This document shows, one piece after another, positions 50,062 to 59,832 of a stretch of 64,000 nt of DNA. The notes beneath the pieces are model-generated. The model was given only the letters and a program-made list of their open reading frames with translations. It ran no database searches and was not told the DNA's origin. The stretch is from Winogradskyella forsetii (GTDB lineage Bacteria > Bacteroidota > Bacteroidia > Flavobacteriales > Flavobacteriaceae). The position numbers and the translations under genes are program-made. Each line of letters starts with the position of its first letter. The stretch's first letter is position 1. Location: contig NZ_CP053348.1 in assembly GCF_013394595.1 (NCBI RefSeq), positions 2,630,001-2,694,000 of the forward strand, in the 5' to 3' direction.

Positions 50062-51501
50062 ATGAAAAAAATACTAATAGCAAACAGAGGAGAAATCGCA
50101 ATTCGTGTCATGCGAACCGCCAAGAAAATGGGTATAAAAACCGTAGCTGTTTATTCTGAAGCCGATCGGAATTCGCCTCACGTAAAATATGCAGACCAAG
50201 CCGTTTGTATTGGTCCTGCTCCATCAAATGAATCGTATTTAAGAGGTGATAAAATCATTGAAGTTTCAAAATCACTACATGTTGATGCGATTCATCCTGG
50301 ATATGGTTTTCTAAGCGAGAATGCCGACTTTGCTGAATTGTGCGAAGCCAATGATATTATATTTATTGGGCCACGTTCTAAAGCCATAAAAGTAATGGGA
50401 AGTAAATTAGCGGCAAAAGAAACCGTTAAAGCTTATAATATTCCTATGGTTCCTGGAACTGAAGAAGCTATTACTGATATTCCCGAAGCTAAAAAAATAG
50501 CCAAAGAAATCGGTTTTCCAATCTTAATTAAAGCATCTGCTGGTGGTGGTGGAAAAGGCATGCGTATTGTAGAAAACGAAGGGGAATTTGAATCGCAAAT
50601 GGACAGAGCCATTAGTGAAGCAAAAAATGCTTTTGGCGATGGTTCAGTATTTATAGAAAAATATGTGGCATCACCAAGACATATCGAAATCCAAGTGATG
50701 GCAGATATGCATGGCAATATCATTCACTTATTTGAGCGCGAATGTTCCATTCAACGCCGACATCAAAAAGTAGTTGAAGAAGCACCATCATGTGTTTTAA
50801 CTCCAGAATTGAGAGCGGAAATGGGACAAGCGGCTATTAATGTCGCACGTTCCTGTGACTACATTGGAGCCGGAACGGTTGAGTTCCTATTAGATGAAAA
50901 CCTCAATTTCTATTTCTTGGAAATGAATACGAGATTACAAGTAGAGCATCCGGTTTCCGAATGGATTGCTGGTGTGGATCTAGTCGAGTTACAGATTAAA
51001 GTCGCGCGAGGCGAAACACTCCCTATTAAACAAGAAGATCTAAAAATCAATGGTCACGCGCTGGAACTTCGGGTTTATGCTGAAGACCCAATGAATGATT
51101 TTTTACCAAGCGTTGGTAATTTGGAAGTTTATCAATTACCTAAAGGCGAAAATATTAGAGTCGATAATGGTTTTGAAGAAGGTATGGATATACCGATTTA
51201 TTATGACCCAATGCTATCTAAATTAATAACTTATGGAGAATCACGTGAAGAAGCCATTGAGCTAATGATAAAGGCAATTGATAATTATCATATAACAGGC
51301 GTAGAAACCACCTTACCTTTTGGTCGCTTTGTTTGCGAACATGAGGCTTTTAGAAGTGGTAACTTTGACACCCATTTTGTAAAAAAGCACTACTCGCCTA
51401 GCCTTTTAGAGGAACAACATAAGTTAGAAGCAGAAATTGCGGCCAAGATAGCTTTGAAGCGTTATTTAAAAGAACAAAAGGTTGTACGACTACCAATGTA
51501 G
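50062..51501 (+). CDS. accC: Biotin carboxylase subunit of acyl-CoA carboxylase
   Basis: ATP-dependent carboxylation of biotin. A 479-residue protein with N-terminal KKILIANRGEIAIRVMRTAKK, HPGYGFLSENADFAEL, the glycine-rich ATP loop KASAGGGGKGMRIV, HIEIQVMADMHGN, FERECSIQRRHQKVVEEAP, FLEMNTRLQVEHPVSEW and the biotin carboxylase C-terminal domain. Complete. It is part of the three-gene propionyl/acyl-CoA carboxylase group; specificity for propionyl-CoA is inferred from the carboxyltransferase type and fits use of odd-chain fatty acids from beta-oxidation. Confidence 0.95.
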   Translation: MKKILIANRGEIAIRVMRTAKKMGIKTVAVYSEADRNSPHVKYADQAVCIGPAPSNESYLRGDKIIEVSKSLHVDAIHPGYGFLSENADFAELCEANDIIFIGPRSKAIKVMGSKLAAKETVKAYNIPMVPGTEEAITDIPEAKKIAKEIGFPILIKASAGGGGKGMRIVENEGEFESQMDRAISEAKNAFGDGSVFIEKYVASPRHIEIQVMADMHGNIIHLFERECSIQRRHQKVVEEAPSCVLTPELRAEMGQAAINVARSCDYIGAGTVEFLLDENLNFYFLEMNTRLQVEHPVSEWIAGVDLVELQIKVARGETLPIKQEDLKINGHALELRVYAEDPMNDFLPSVGNLEVYQLPKGENIRVDNGFEEGMDIPIYYDPMLSKLITYGESREEAIELMIKAIDNYHITGVETTLPFGRFVCEHEAFRSGNFDTHFVKKHYSPSLLEEQHKLEAEIAAKIALKRYLKEQKVVRLPM

Positions 51502-51562
51502 TTTTCAGTCGCAGTGGCAGTCACAGTTTTTTGAGTATCAGTTTAAACCATTTGGTCAAAGT

Positions 51563-51730
51563 AAGCCCTTCAACTAAGCTCAGGTTAGAATAAAGTCGAA
51601 GTGCTTTTAAAAAAATAGTATCACACAAATAATACAAAGAAGTCTCTAACTTCCACAAAGAATTTGAAACTATATAAAATATAAATAACCACACACCGCT
51701 TTGCGCTTTAGCTCCCAATAACAATCGGGA
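51563..51730. repeat. Degenerate palindromic repeats between accC and the carboxyltransferase gene
   Basis: AAGCCCTTCAACT (from 51563) and AAGTCGAAGTGCTT (to 51606) are imperfect inverted arms. A second hairpin, TCCCAAT-AACA-ATCGGGA with one mismatch, lies at 51713-51730. Both look like worn copies of common flavobacterial intergenic repeats. They fill the 257-base gap between the two carboxylase genes, which has no other feature. Confidence 0.5.
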
Positions 51731-51758
51731 CTGCAAGAAAAAATAAAATAAAACAAGC

Positions 51759-53300
51759 ATGAACAACAACATAAAAACCCTCAACGATAAAATAGAACAG
51801 GCCAAATTAGGAGGCGGACAAGCCAGAATAGATAAACAACACCAAAGGAAAAAACTAACCGCAAGGGAGCGTGTAATGTATCTATTAGACAACCATTCTT
51901 TTGAAGAAATAGGCGCATTGGTCACACACAGAACCAAAAGTTTTGGCATGGACAAACAGGTTTTCTATGGCGATGGTGTGGTCACAGGTTACGGCACAGT
52001 CAACGGCAAATTGGTATACGTTTTTGCTCAAGATTTTACCGTTTTCGGCGGATCTCTATCTGAAACCCATGCCGAAAAAATCTGTAAGATTATGGATATG
52101 GCTGTTAACGTTGGCGCACCAATTATAGGTCTTAATGATTCTGGTGGCGCACGTATTCAGGAAGGTGTTAGATCATTGGCTGGTTATGCCGACATATTTT
52201 ATAGAAATGTACAAGCTTCTGGAGTGATTCCCCAGATTTCTGCCATAATGGGCCCTTGTGCTGGTGGAGCGGTTTATTCGCCTGCCATGACTGATTTTAC
52301 CCTGATGGTTCAAGATACGAGTTATATGTTTGTTACAGGTCCTAACGTGGTAAAAACAGTAACCAATGAAGCAGTAACAAGTGAAGAATTAGGTGGCGCA
52401 AGTGTGCACTCGTCTAAATCTGGTGTCGCTCATAAAACGGCCACCAATGATGTGGAATGTTTAGAGCATATTAAAAAACTATTAGGTTATCTGCCACAAA
52501 GTAATAAAGAAAAAGTAGAGGCACTTCCTTTTGAACTTAAGGAAGAAGTTAGAGAATCATTAGCAACCATAGTTCCTGAGAATCCTAATAAACCCTACGA
52601 TATGCATCAAGTAATTGAAGGAATTATTGACGAGGATTCATTTTATGAAATCCATAAGGACTATGCAGAAAACATCATTGTAGGATTTGCGCGTTTAGGT
52701 GGAAGAAGTATTGGGATTGTAGCTAACCAACCGATGTTTTTAGCTGGTGTACTGGATGTAAACAGTTCTAAAAAAGCAGCTCGTTTTGTACGTTTTTGCG
52801 ATTGTTTCAATATTCCCTTGTTGGTATTGGAAGACGTACCAGGATTTTTACCAGGAACTGACCAAGAGTGGAATGGCATTATTGTTAACGGTGCAAAATT
52901 ATTATACGCCTTCAGCGAAGCGACTGTCCCAAGAATTACCGTAATTACCAGAAAAGCCTATGGAGGCGCTTACGATGTAATGAATTCTAAACATATTGGC
53001 GCAGACATGAATTTCGCTTGGCCAAATGCCGAAATCGCCGTAATGGGAGCTAAAGGCGCAGCTGAAATTATCTTTAAACGCGACATATCCGCAGCAGAAG
53101 ATAAAGAAGCCAAATGGAAAGAAAAAGAAGCGGAATATGCAGAACTCTTCGCCAATCCATACAGTGCTGCTGAACGCGGTTTTGTAGATGAAGTCATCTT
53201 ACCTAAAAATACGAGACGTAAATTAATTAAAGCGTTTAGTATGCTTGAGAATAAGGATGTTGTGCGTCCTAATCGTAAGCATGGGAATATTCCACTTTAA
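51759..53300 (+). CDS. Acyl-CoA carboxylase carboxyltransferase (beta) subunit, propionyl-CoA type
   Basis: A 513-residue carboxyltransferase of the PccB/AccD5 type with two crotonase-like halves. The first has [39 protein letters not shown] and [16 protein letters not shown]; the second has [52 protein letters not shown] and an alanine-rich end region. It transfers the carboxyl group from biotin to propionyl-CoA or a related acyl-CoA, giving methylmalonyl-CoA. Ends two bases before the convergent ABC transporter gene. Confidence 0.94.
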   Translation: MNNNIKTLNDKIEQAKLGGGQARIDKQHQRKKLTARERVMYLLDNHSFEEIGALVTHRTKSFGMDKQVFYGDGVVTGYGTVNGKLVYVFAQDFTVFGGSLSETHAEKICKIMDMAVNVGAPIIGLNDSGGARIQEGVRSLAGYADIFYRNVQASGVIPQISAIMGPCAGGAVYSPAMTDFTLMVQDTSYMFVTGPNVVKTVTNEAVTSEELGGASVHSSKSGVAHKTATNDVECLEHIKKLLGYLPQSNKEKVEALPFELKEEVRESLATIVPENPNKPYDMHQVIEGIIDEDSFYEIHKDYAENIIVGFARLGGRSIGIVANQPMFLAGVLDVNSSKKAARFVRFCDCFNIPLLVLEDVPGFLPGTDQEWNGIIVNGAKLLYAFSEATVPRITVITRKAYGGAYDVMNSKHIGADMNFAWPNAEIAVMGAKGAAEIIFKRDISAAEDKEAKWKEKEAEYAELFANPYSAAERGFVDEVILPKNTRRKLIKAFSMLENKDVVRPNRKHGNIPL

Positions 53301-53302
53301 GT

Positions 53303-55075
53303 TTATATCTTCGCCTGAAACGTATATAAATCATAATAACGTCCTTCAGCTTTTAATAACTCATCATGAGTGCCTCGTTCTGCGATTCTACCGTTTTCTA
53401 TGACTAGAATTTGATCCGCTTTTTTGATGGTGCTCAAACGGTGGGCTATGACAATGGTAGTTCTATTATTTGTTAATTCTGATAAACTTTTTTGAATCAA
53501 CCCTTCGCTTTCCGTATCTAAATTCGACGTCGCTTCATCTAGAATAATAATTTTGGGATCTGCTAAAATCGCTCTGGCAATAGCAATGCGTTGACGTTGA
53601 CCACCAGACAATTTCACACCACGTTCACCAATTAAGGTTTCTAATCCATCATCAAAACGATCTGTAAATTCATTGACATAGGCTGCTTTTACGGCATTTT
53701 GTAATTGTGCTTCCGTCGCATTTGGCCTTGGAAACATAATATTTTCTCGGATAGTGCCTTCAAATAAAAATTCATCTTGAAGTACAACACCTAAATGCTT
53801 CCTAAAACTACTCAATTTAACTTTAGATAAATCCTGACCGTCAACTGTAATGATACCTGAATCAGGATTTAAAAACGTGGCGGACAAACCAGCAATGGTC
53901 GATTTGCCCGAACCAGAACTCCCAACCAAGGCGATTACAGAACCTGAAGGTGCTTCAAAATTGATGTTATGTAACACTGGCTTTCCTTCTTCATACGAAA
54001 ACGAGACATTATTGAATTTGATATCACCTTTAACAGTTTCCAATTCATTGGTCCGAGCTTCCTGTTCATCTTCGGTTGCCAAATTCATTAATTCTTCGGT
54101 ACGATCCAGACCAGCTAAGGCTTCTGTCAATTGACTGCCAATGTTACTCATTTGTACAATTGGGGCGATCATAAAACCGAGAATTAGCGTGAAGAACAGA
54201 AAATCACCAGTAGTCATACTGTCTTCGATCATATAATAACCACCGATTCCCATGATTCCTGTAGTGGCTACTCCGATTAAAAATGTTGAAGAGCTTGTCA
54301 TCAATGCTGTTGCGGTTAAACTCTTTTTTACATTTTGATATAATCGCTCTACGCCTACCTCAAAAGTTTTGTTTTCCTGTTCTTCAGCATTAAAAGCTTT
54401 AATAACACGTACTCCAGCGAGCGTTTCGGTTAATCTGCCTGTTACCTCAGCATTAATCTTTCCTCTAGTTCTAAAAATAGGTCGTATATATTTGAAGGCT
54501 TTTAAGGCTACAATACCAAATAACGATAAGGGCACAAAAACAAATAAGGTCATCCATGCGTTTAACTTTATCAGAATAATTAATGAAACGATGGCCGTAA
54601 ATGAACCTCCAACAAGTTGCACCAATCCCGTACCAATTAAATTCCGAACGCCTTCAACATCACTCATAATCCGCGAAACCAAAGCCCCTGATTTTGTATT
54701 ATCGAAAAAACTAATCGGCAAGGAAAGGACTTTCTTCTGGACTTGTGCGCGCAACTCTGAAATTAAATATTGTGCCTGTACACTTAAAATTCGTGTTAAT
54801 AAAAATGACGTTACAGCTTGAACTAAAATTGCAGCAATGACAATTCCAATCAATGTATAAAGTCCATCAAAATCTTTATTTGGCACTACATCATCCAACA
54901 ACACTTTACTTTGCCATGGTAAAATAAGTCCTGATAAACTGCGAATGACAATAAGTATCAAACCAATAAAAACCAATTTACGTCTTGGCCAAATTATGGT
55001 CTTAAAAGCCGATGCCATGGTTACTTTTGGCTTATCGTTTTTTGACCTTTTAGTTTTCTCTTTTAAATGTTGCAT
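53303..55075 (-). CDS. ABC transporter, fused permease and ATP-binding protein (MsbA-like)
   Basis: A 590-residue half-transporter. Residues 20-320 hold six membrane helices of the exporter type; the ATPase domain has Walker A VGSSGSGKSTIAG (about 385), Q-loop VVLQDEFLFEG, signature LSGGQRQRIAIAR, Walker B KIIILDEATSNLD and the H-loop IVIAHRLSTIKKAD. As a homodimer it may export lipid A, lipids or drugs; the substrate cannot be decided. Single gene, with 68 bases before the DinB-family gene upstream on the same strand. Confidence 0.93.
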   Translation of the reverse strand: MQHLKEKTKRSKNDKPKVTMASAFKTIIWPRRKLVFIGLILIVIRSLSGLILPWQSKVLLDDVVPNKDFDGLYTLIGIVIAAILVQAVTSFLLTRILSVQAQYLISELRAQVQKKVLSLPISFFDNTKSGALVSRIMSDVEGVRNLIGTGLVQLVGGSFTAIVSLIILIKLNAWMTLFVFVPLSLFGIVALKAFKYIRPIFRTRGKINAEVTGRLTETLAGVRVIKAFNAEEQENKTFEVGVERLYQNVKKSLTATALMTSSSTFLIGVATTGIMGIGGYYMIEDSMTTGDFLFFTLILGFMIAPIVQMSNIGSQLTEALAGLDRTEELMNLATEDEQEARTNELETVKGDIKFNNVSFSYEEGKPVLHNINFEAPSGSVIALVGSSGSGKSTIAGLSATFLNPDSGIITVDGQDLSKVKLSSFRKHLGVVLQDEFLFEGTIRENIMFPRPNATEAQLQNAVKAAYVNEFTDRFDDGLETLIGERGVKLSGGQRQRIAIARAILADPKIIILDEATSNLDTESEGLIQKSLSELTNNRTTIVIAHRLSTIKKADQILVIENGRIAERGTHDELLKAEGRYYDLYTFQAKI

Positions 55076-55143
55076 AGATATTGTAAAGTTTGCGCAAAGA
55101 TACGCTTACAAATCTTCTGAAATCGGAAACGATAACTTGAAAT

Positions 55144-55587
55144 CTAACCCAATAAACGTCTATGATAATTAATCTGTCCTAAATGATAGGCTAAATGCGT
55201 GGATAAGTGAATCAAGAAATATTCGGTTGTCATAGCTTCTTCAAACTCACGACGCTTAAAGTCCTTTTTTAAATCATCCTCTGTTAAATTTTTTAAAGTG
55301 GTTTCTACGACCGCCATGGTGTCTTCAACTTGTTTTATCAATTCGTGTTTTGGCACATTTTTAAGTGTAAATTCTAATTCTCGCTGTCTCACATATCCTG
55401 TATCACCAAAAACTGAACCCATAAAATGATTCAAATTTCCAATGAGATGAAGACATAAAGTTCCAGCGGAATTGGTAACAGAACGATCAACTTTCCAAAG
55501 GTTGGATTCATTTTGATAAAGATTAAGTTCTTCAATTAATTTTTTGAGATCTCTTTTAAATAATTTGATTAACGTGCCTGTTAACAT
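55144..55587 (-). CDS. DinB-family putative metal-dependent enzyme
   Basis: A 147-residue four-helix protein of the DinB/DUF1572 type: a first helix (IKLFKRDLKKLIEELNLY), GTLCLHLIGNLNHFMG with two histidines, a middle region (RQRELEFTLKNVPKHEL) and HLSTHLAYHLGQINYHRRLL with the His motif that completes a metal site. Relatives are thiol transferases or of unknown function. The start MLTGTLIKLF at 55587 is chosen; a start 30 codons upstream adds a hydrophobic piece that does not belong to the family. Confidence 0.85.
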   Translation of the reverse strand: MLTGTLIKLFKRDLKKLIEELNLYQNESNLWKVDRSVTNSAGTLCLHLIGNLNHFMGSVFGDTGYVRQRELEFTLKNVPKHELIKQVEDTMAVVETTLKNLTEDDLKKDFKRREFEEAMTTEYFLIHLSTHLAYHLGQINYHRRLLG

Positions 55588-55822
55588 AGGATGTAATTTA
55601 TGAATAATATTATCTAATATTAGAATAACATCTATCCAAAAATAGGCAATAATTGAATTATACCATTTTAACTTCAAAATAGTAATAATAAAATTCCCTT
55701 TTTTCCTTTCTACTTCAATATAAAAACAAACCGTAACTAAGGCTATGCTTTATTTTTTCTATTTCGTAAAAAGAAAAAAATCATTATTTTATTTTATCAC
55801 AATTTCAAAGCTAAAATGGTAT

Positions 55823-55830
55823 TACTTTTG
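55823..55830 (+). promoter_or_regulatory. -7 element close to the MFS start codon
   Basis: TACTTTTG matches TAnnTTTG and ends 4 bases before the ATG at 55835. Transcription would begin at or next to the start codon, which implies a leaderless or nearly leaderless mRNA. No clear -33 element was found. Confidence 0.45.
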
Positions 55831-55834
55831 CGCC

Positions 55835-57040
55835 ATGAAAAATCAAAAACGGTCGCAATTGGAATTCGTGGTATTAATGGCAGCACTCATGTCAATTGTA
55901 GCCCTGTCTATTGATGCTGTTTTGCCAGCATTACCAAAAATTGGTAACTATTTAAATAGTATTAATGCGACCGAAAACCAAAAGTTAATAACGACTATAT
56001 TTTTAGGTTTGGGATTTGGACAACTTATATTTGGCCCATTATCGGATAGCTTCGGGCGTAAACCTATGGTTTATTTTGGTTTTGCTGTCTTTGTGCTGGC
56101 ATCCATCATTTGTGTGACCACCAAAAATTTTGAGATGATGCTTTTGGGTCGTGTGCTGCAAGGTGTTGGCTTATCGTCTCCTCGAACCATGAGTATCGCC
56201 ATAGTTAGGGATTCTTATAATGGAGACCATATGGCAAAGATTTTATCTATTGTTACCATGACTTTTATTTTAGTTCCAGTGATAGCACCAATGTTGGGTC
56301 AATTTTTATTGAATCATTTTGGGTGGCAATCTATTTTCACGTTCAATCTGGTCTTTGGGGCACTAATCATGTTATGGTTTTGGAAGCGGCAGCCAGAAAC
56401 GCTTCGTGATGACTATCGAAAAACTTTTCGATTATCTATTTTTAAAACTGGAAGCCAAAATTTCTTCAGGATAAAATCTGCGATTATTTATACTTTGCTT
56501 TCAGGATTAGTTACGGGTTCTTTTATGGTCTATTTGAGCACTTCACAGCAAATATTCCAAGTGCAGTATGATTTGGGAGATTACTTTCCTTACATTTTTG
56601 GAAGTTTAGCCATTACCATTGGCTTAGCTACGTTTTTGAATAGTGCCATAGTGATGCGATTCGGGATGTGGAATTTAGTCAATATCGCCTTACTGGCTTT
56701 TGTGATGATCTCGCTAATTTATGTGATTCTATTTTGGTCTGGTGTAAATCCTCCTATAGAAATACTTGTGCTATTTTTAATGCTTCAGTTTACCAGCGTC
56801 GCCTTCTTATTTGGGAATTATAGAGCCTTGGCTATGCAACCTTTAGGTCATATTGCAGGCATTGGCTCTGCACTTAACGGTTTTATATCTACTGTAATGG
56901 CTGTACCAATTGCCAACTACATTGGCAGTTTTGTAAAAACTTCGGTGTTGCCTCTTTTTATAGGTTTTTTAATCACAGGAGTTATTGGATTGGTGTTATT
57001 TTATAGCGTGAAGAAACCCATTAGGGAAATACGCACTTAA
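55835..57040 (+). CDS. Multidrug efflux MFS transporter (Bcr/CflA type)
   Basis: A 401-residue twelve-helix transporter. Signature regions: LSIDAVLPALPKIG in helix 1, GLGFGQLIFGPLSDSFGRKPMVYFG (motif A of DHA1 drug/H+ antiporters), GRVLQGVGLSSPRTMSIAIVRD and LVPVIAPMLGQFL (the Bcr motif C). The ATG at 55835 is chosen since the upstream 30 codons overlap the promoter word and add an unlikely Tyr/Lys-rich stretch. Its TAA stop overlaps the stop of the convergent YrdC gene within TTAA. Confidence 0.92.
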   Translation: MKNQKRSQLEFVVLMAALMSIVALSIDAVLPALPKIGNYLNSINATENQKLITTIFLGLGFGQLIFGPLSDSFGRKPMVYFGFAVFVLASIICVTTKNFEMMLLGRVLQGVGLSSPRTMSIAIVRDSYNGDHMAKILSIVTMTFILVPVIAPMLGQFLLNHFGWQSIFTFNLVFGALIMLWFWKRQPETLRDDYRKTFRLSIFKTGSQNFFRIKSAIIYTLLSGLVTGSFMVYLSTSQQIFQVQYDLGDYFPYIFGSLAITIGLATFLNSAIVMRFGMWNLVNIALLAFVMISLIYVILFWSGVNPPIEILVLFLMLQFTSVAFLFGNYRALAMQPLGHIAGIGSALNGFISTVMAVPIANYIGSFVKTSVLPLFIGFLITGVIGLVLFYSVKKPIREIRT

Positions 57041-57657
57041 AAAATCTCCAAACCACCTTTACCTTCTCTAATAACCTCAGGTGGTTCCACAGACAAATCA
57101 ATAATCGTTGAAGCTTCATTATCGCCGTAACCACCATCAATGACCAAATCGACCAAATTATCCCATTTTTCGAGGATTAATTCTGGATCTGTAGTGTATT
57201 CTATCACTTCATCTTCATCCCTTATGGACGTAGAAACTATAGGATTTCCCAAGGCAGCAACTATGGCCAATGCTATGGAATTATCAGGAACCCTTATCCC
57301 AACGGTTTTTCGTTTTTTGAAAGGGTTTGGTAAGTTTTTAGAACCTGGCAAGATAAATGTATAAGGGCCTGGCAAAGCTCTTTTTAAAATTTTAAACGTC
57401 GTGGTATCGATCTGTTTTACGTAATCACTCAAATTACTTAAATCTTCACAAACGAATGAAAAATTGGACTTTTCGAGTTTTACGCCTTTGATTTGCGCAA
57501 TACGTTCCAGCGCTTTTAGATTGGTTATATCGCAGCCCAATCCATAAACGGTATCCGTCGGATAAATTATCAATCCGCCATTTTTTAGCACCTTAATTAC
57601 CTTTTGTATTTCCTTTGGGTTCGGATTCTCAGGGTATATTTTAATAAACTCAGCCAT
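57037..57657 (-). CDS. L-threonylcarbamoyladenylate synthase (Sua5/YrdC/YciO family)
   Basis: A 206-residue protein with the YrdC fold: GGLIIYPTDTVYGLGCDITN (about 30-49), KGVKLEKSNFSFVCEDLSN, LPGPYTFILPGSKNLP and VGIRVPDNSIALAIVAALG. YrdC makes the threonylcarbamoyl-AMP used for t6A37 of tRNA. The sequence KLEKSNFS in place of KxRP near residue 80 is closer to YciO, so the exact activity is not certain. Its 3' end overlaps the MFS gene by 4 bases; the divergent neighbour is an alpha/beta hydrolase 49 bases away. Confidence 0.88.
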   Translation of the reverse strand: MAEFIKIYPENPNPKEIQKVIKVLKNGGLIIYPTDTVYGLGCDITNLKALERIAQIKGVKLEKSNFSFVCEDLSNLSDYVKQIDTTTFKILKRALPGPYTFILPGSKNLPNPFKKRKTVGIRVPDNSIALAIVAALGNPIVSTSIRDEDEVIEYTTDPELILEKWDNLVDLVIDGGYGDNEASTIIDLSVEPPEVIREGKGGLEIF

Positions 57658-57706
57658 AATAAGTATCTTACAAATACGTTTTTACAAAGTAACTATATTT
57701 TTCAAT

Positions 57707-58570
57707 ATGAAGCCACTAAAATTAATAGTCATCTTTTTACTATCAATTTCAACATTGACGTCTTGTTCGTCTGATAATCCAGATAACCCTGAAATTGAAG
57801 TCTTAAACCCACTTGAAGTTTACGAAGAAATGAACATCTCTTACGGAAACGAGAACGGCCAAGTGTTTGATCTGTACTTGCCAGCAAATCGAACTTCAGC
57901 GACTAAAACGATCATTTTGGTTCATGGAGGCGGTTGGACTTCTGGCGATAAATTAGATATGAATCCCTATGCGGCATACATAAAAGATCAAATGCCTGGA
58001 TATGCCGTTGTGAATATGAATTATAGATTGGCAGATAATGACAACCCACCTTATCCGATGCAAATTAATGATATCACAAGTGTTGTTGATTATTTAGAAA
58101 CTCACGAAAGTTACTATACCATTTCTGATGATATCGGTTTTGTTGGTGTGAGTGCTGGTGCACATTTATCCTTATTGTGGAGCTATGGTTTTGATACTAA
58201 CCATAAAGTGAATATGGTCTGTAGTGTGGTTGGACCGACTAATTTTACGGATCCTGCATACTTAAACAATACAGATCCATTACTGCAAGACATTATAGAT
58301 GCATTTGGAGTAGATCCCTCTATAGCATTTTTAGAAGAAGCGAGTCCTTATCATCGTGTTACCGCTTCTGCGCCACCGACTATTTTGTTTTATGGAGGCC
58401 AAGATCCGTTAATTCCAACAACCCAAGGAACAGCCATGCGAGATAAACTTGAGGAATTGAACGTTACGCATGAATTTACCTTATACCCTACAGAAGGTCA
58501 TGTTTGGTTGGGGCTTAATTTATTGGATACAACTTTAAAATTAAAAGCTTTTATTGAAACACATTTATAG
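57707..58570 (+). CDS. Alpha/beta hydrolase lipoprotein (carboxylesterase-like)
   Basis: A 287-residue protein with a lipoprotein signal (LIVIFLLSISTLTSCSSDNP, Cys near 21) and an HSL/BD-FAE-type hydrolase fold. Visible are the oxyanion motif ILVHGGGWTSGDK, the nucleophile elbow GFVGVSAGAHLSLLW, the acid in YGGQDPLIPTTQG and the base in TEGHVWLGL. It probably cuts an ester or peptide at the outer surface; the substrate is unknown. It stands alone between the YrdC gene and a 300-base gap. Confidence 0.9.
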   Translation: MKPLKLIVIFLLSISTLTSCSSDNPDNPEIEVLNPLEVYEEMNISYGNENGQVFDLYLPANRTSATKTIILVHGGGWTSGDKLDMNPYAAYIKDQMPGYAVVNMNYRLADNDNPPYPMQINDITSVVDYLETHESYYTISDDIGFVGVSAGAHLSLLWSYGFDTNHKVNMVCSVVGPTNFTDPAYLNNTDPLLQDIIDAFGVDPSIAFLEEASPYHRVTASAPPTILFYGGQDPLIPTTQGTAMRDKLEELNVTHEFTLYPTEGHVWLGLNLLDTTLKLKAFIETHL

Positions 58571-58872
58571 CGTTTAGTCATAAAATTCAATTTAAAAATC
58601 ATTATTGTCCGATTAAATTATTTTGTATTCTTTTAGGTATTGGTTCTATTAAGGTTTAAGTATTTGAAATTAATATATTTTGCTTTTTTACAAGTCATGA
58701 AGTAGAAAACTGGTACAATGATTTTCATTCTGTTTCTCGAATAGTTATAATTGAGTCTATGTTCTTGATTCTAACAGCGCAGCGGTCTTTGGTCTTTATT
58801 GGACAACAATATTCAAAATGTTAAAAAATTAAAATAGTGTAACAATGTGAGTAGATTGATAGTCTATTAGGT
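58571..58872. other. Intergenic region with a possible worn repeat
   Basis: A 302-base AT-rich gap with no gene. At 58762-58797, TTCTTGATTCTAACAGCGC followed by AGCGGTCTTTGGTCTTT is similar in words to the repeat flanking the four-helix-bundle cassette, perhaps a relic. No clear promoter or terminator found. Confidence 0.4.
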
Positions 58873-59832
58873 ATGCATCAATCAATCAAAATCATCATCG
58901 CCTTGTTTATTTCAGCAAAACTCTTTGCTACAGAATATAACCCACCTATTGTTTTTACTAAAGCCGAATTTGTAAATGCGTCAACCACACGGATTCCATT
59001 TAAAGTTATTGACCAACTTATTGTAGTTGAAGTTGAACTACTGGATAAGGAAGGTAACTTTATTATTGATACAGGTTCCGAAACGTTGATCCTAAATAGT
59101 GTTCATTTTAAACACTCAAGACGTTACAGGCAAGATGGAGAGGAACGAAGTGGTGTGCATCAGGAAATTGAAAATGTAAAAGCCAAATATCTCGATGCGT
59201 TGAGTTTGGAAGATTTTCGCTTAGAAAACTTAAACGCTGATGTGATTGATTTAAGCCATATCGAAAAGATAAAAAAAATTGAAGTTTTAGGAATTATTGG
59301 TTACAGCATATTGAAGGAGTTTGAAGTCTTTATCGATATGCACCTAAATCAAATTACCTTAACAAAAATAGACAAGAACGGCGAACTTTTATCTGATAAA
59401 GTATATGCCGAAACCATAAACGATAGTATTGATTTTCAATTAAAGAGGCACACCATCATTATTGATGCACAAATCGGAAACCATAAGGTTAAATTTGGAT
59501 TGGACACAGGTGCTGAGTATAATCAATTGAATAAAAATCTAGATTCAGAAATTTTAGACTATTTTTATCCTAGCAAAGAATTAAAGCTTACAGGTGCTAG
59601 TGGTAAGCAAGTGAAAGTTATGGCAGGGAAATTGTATAGAGTGAAGTTGAACGATTCAATTTACTTTGGCCCAATGAAAACTGTACTAACTAATTTAAGA
59701 CAAATGAACAGTGCATTTAGCACCCATCTTGATGGCATATTAGGCTTTGAATTTTTCGCTCAACAACGAACGATTATTAATTACAAAAAACAGAAACTCT
59801 ATTTTATAAAGTTTCCGATTATAAAGCCTTGA
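58873..59832 (+). CDS. Secreted aspartyl protease-like protein with two DTG motifs
   Basis: A 319-residue exported protein (signal MHQSIKIIIALFISAKLFA). Two retropepsin-like half-domains are visible in a single chain: FIIDTGSETLILNS (about residue 64) and KFGLDTGAEYNQLN (about 211), each followed by a later hydrophobic strand with Gly (VLGIIGYSIL and LDGILGFEFF). This is the arrangement of retroviral-type aspartyl protease families found in bacteria, with two catalytic Asp from one polypeptide. Its stop overlaps the TTG start of the next gene by 4 bases, so the two products are likely made in fixed ratio. Confidence 0.8.
   Translation: MHQSIKIIIALFISAKLFATEYNPPIVFTKAEFVNASTTRIPFKVIDQLIVVEVELLDKEGNFIIDTGSETLILNSVHFKHSRRYRQDGEERSGVHQEIENVKAKYLDALSLEDFRLENLNADVIDLSHIEKIKKIEVLGIIGYSILKEFEVFIDMHLNQITLTKIDKNGELLSDKVYAETINDSIDFQLKRHTIIIDAQIGNHKVKFGLDTGAEYNQLNKNLDSEILDYFYPSKELKLTGASGKQVKVMAGKLYRVKLNDSIYFGPMKTVLTNLRQMNSAFSTHLDGILGFEFFAQQRTIINYKKQKLYFIKFPIIKP

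Noticed and set aside
54369..54821. Long frame antisense to the ABC transporter
   Set aside because: It is the mirror of a well-conserved transporter region and has no family features of its own.
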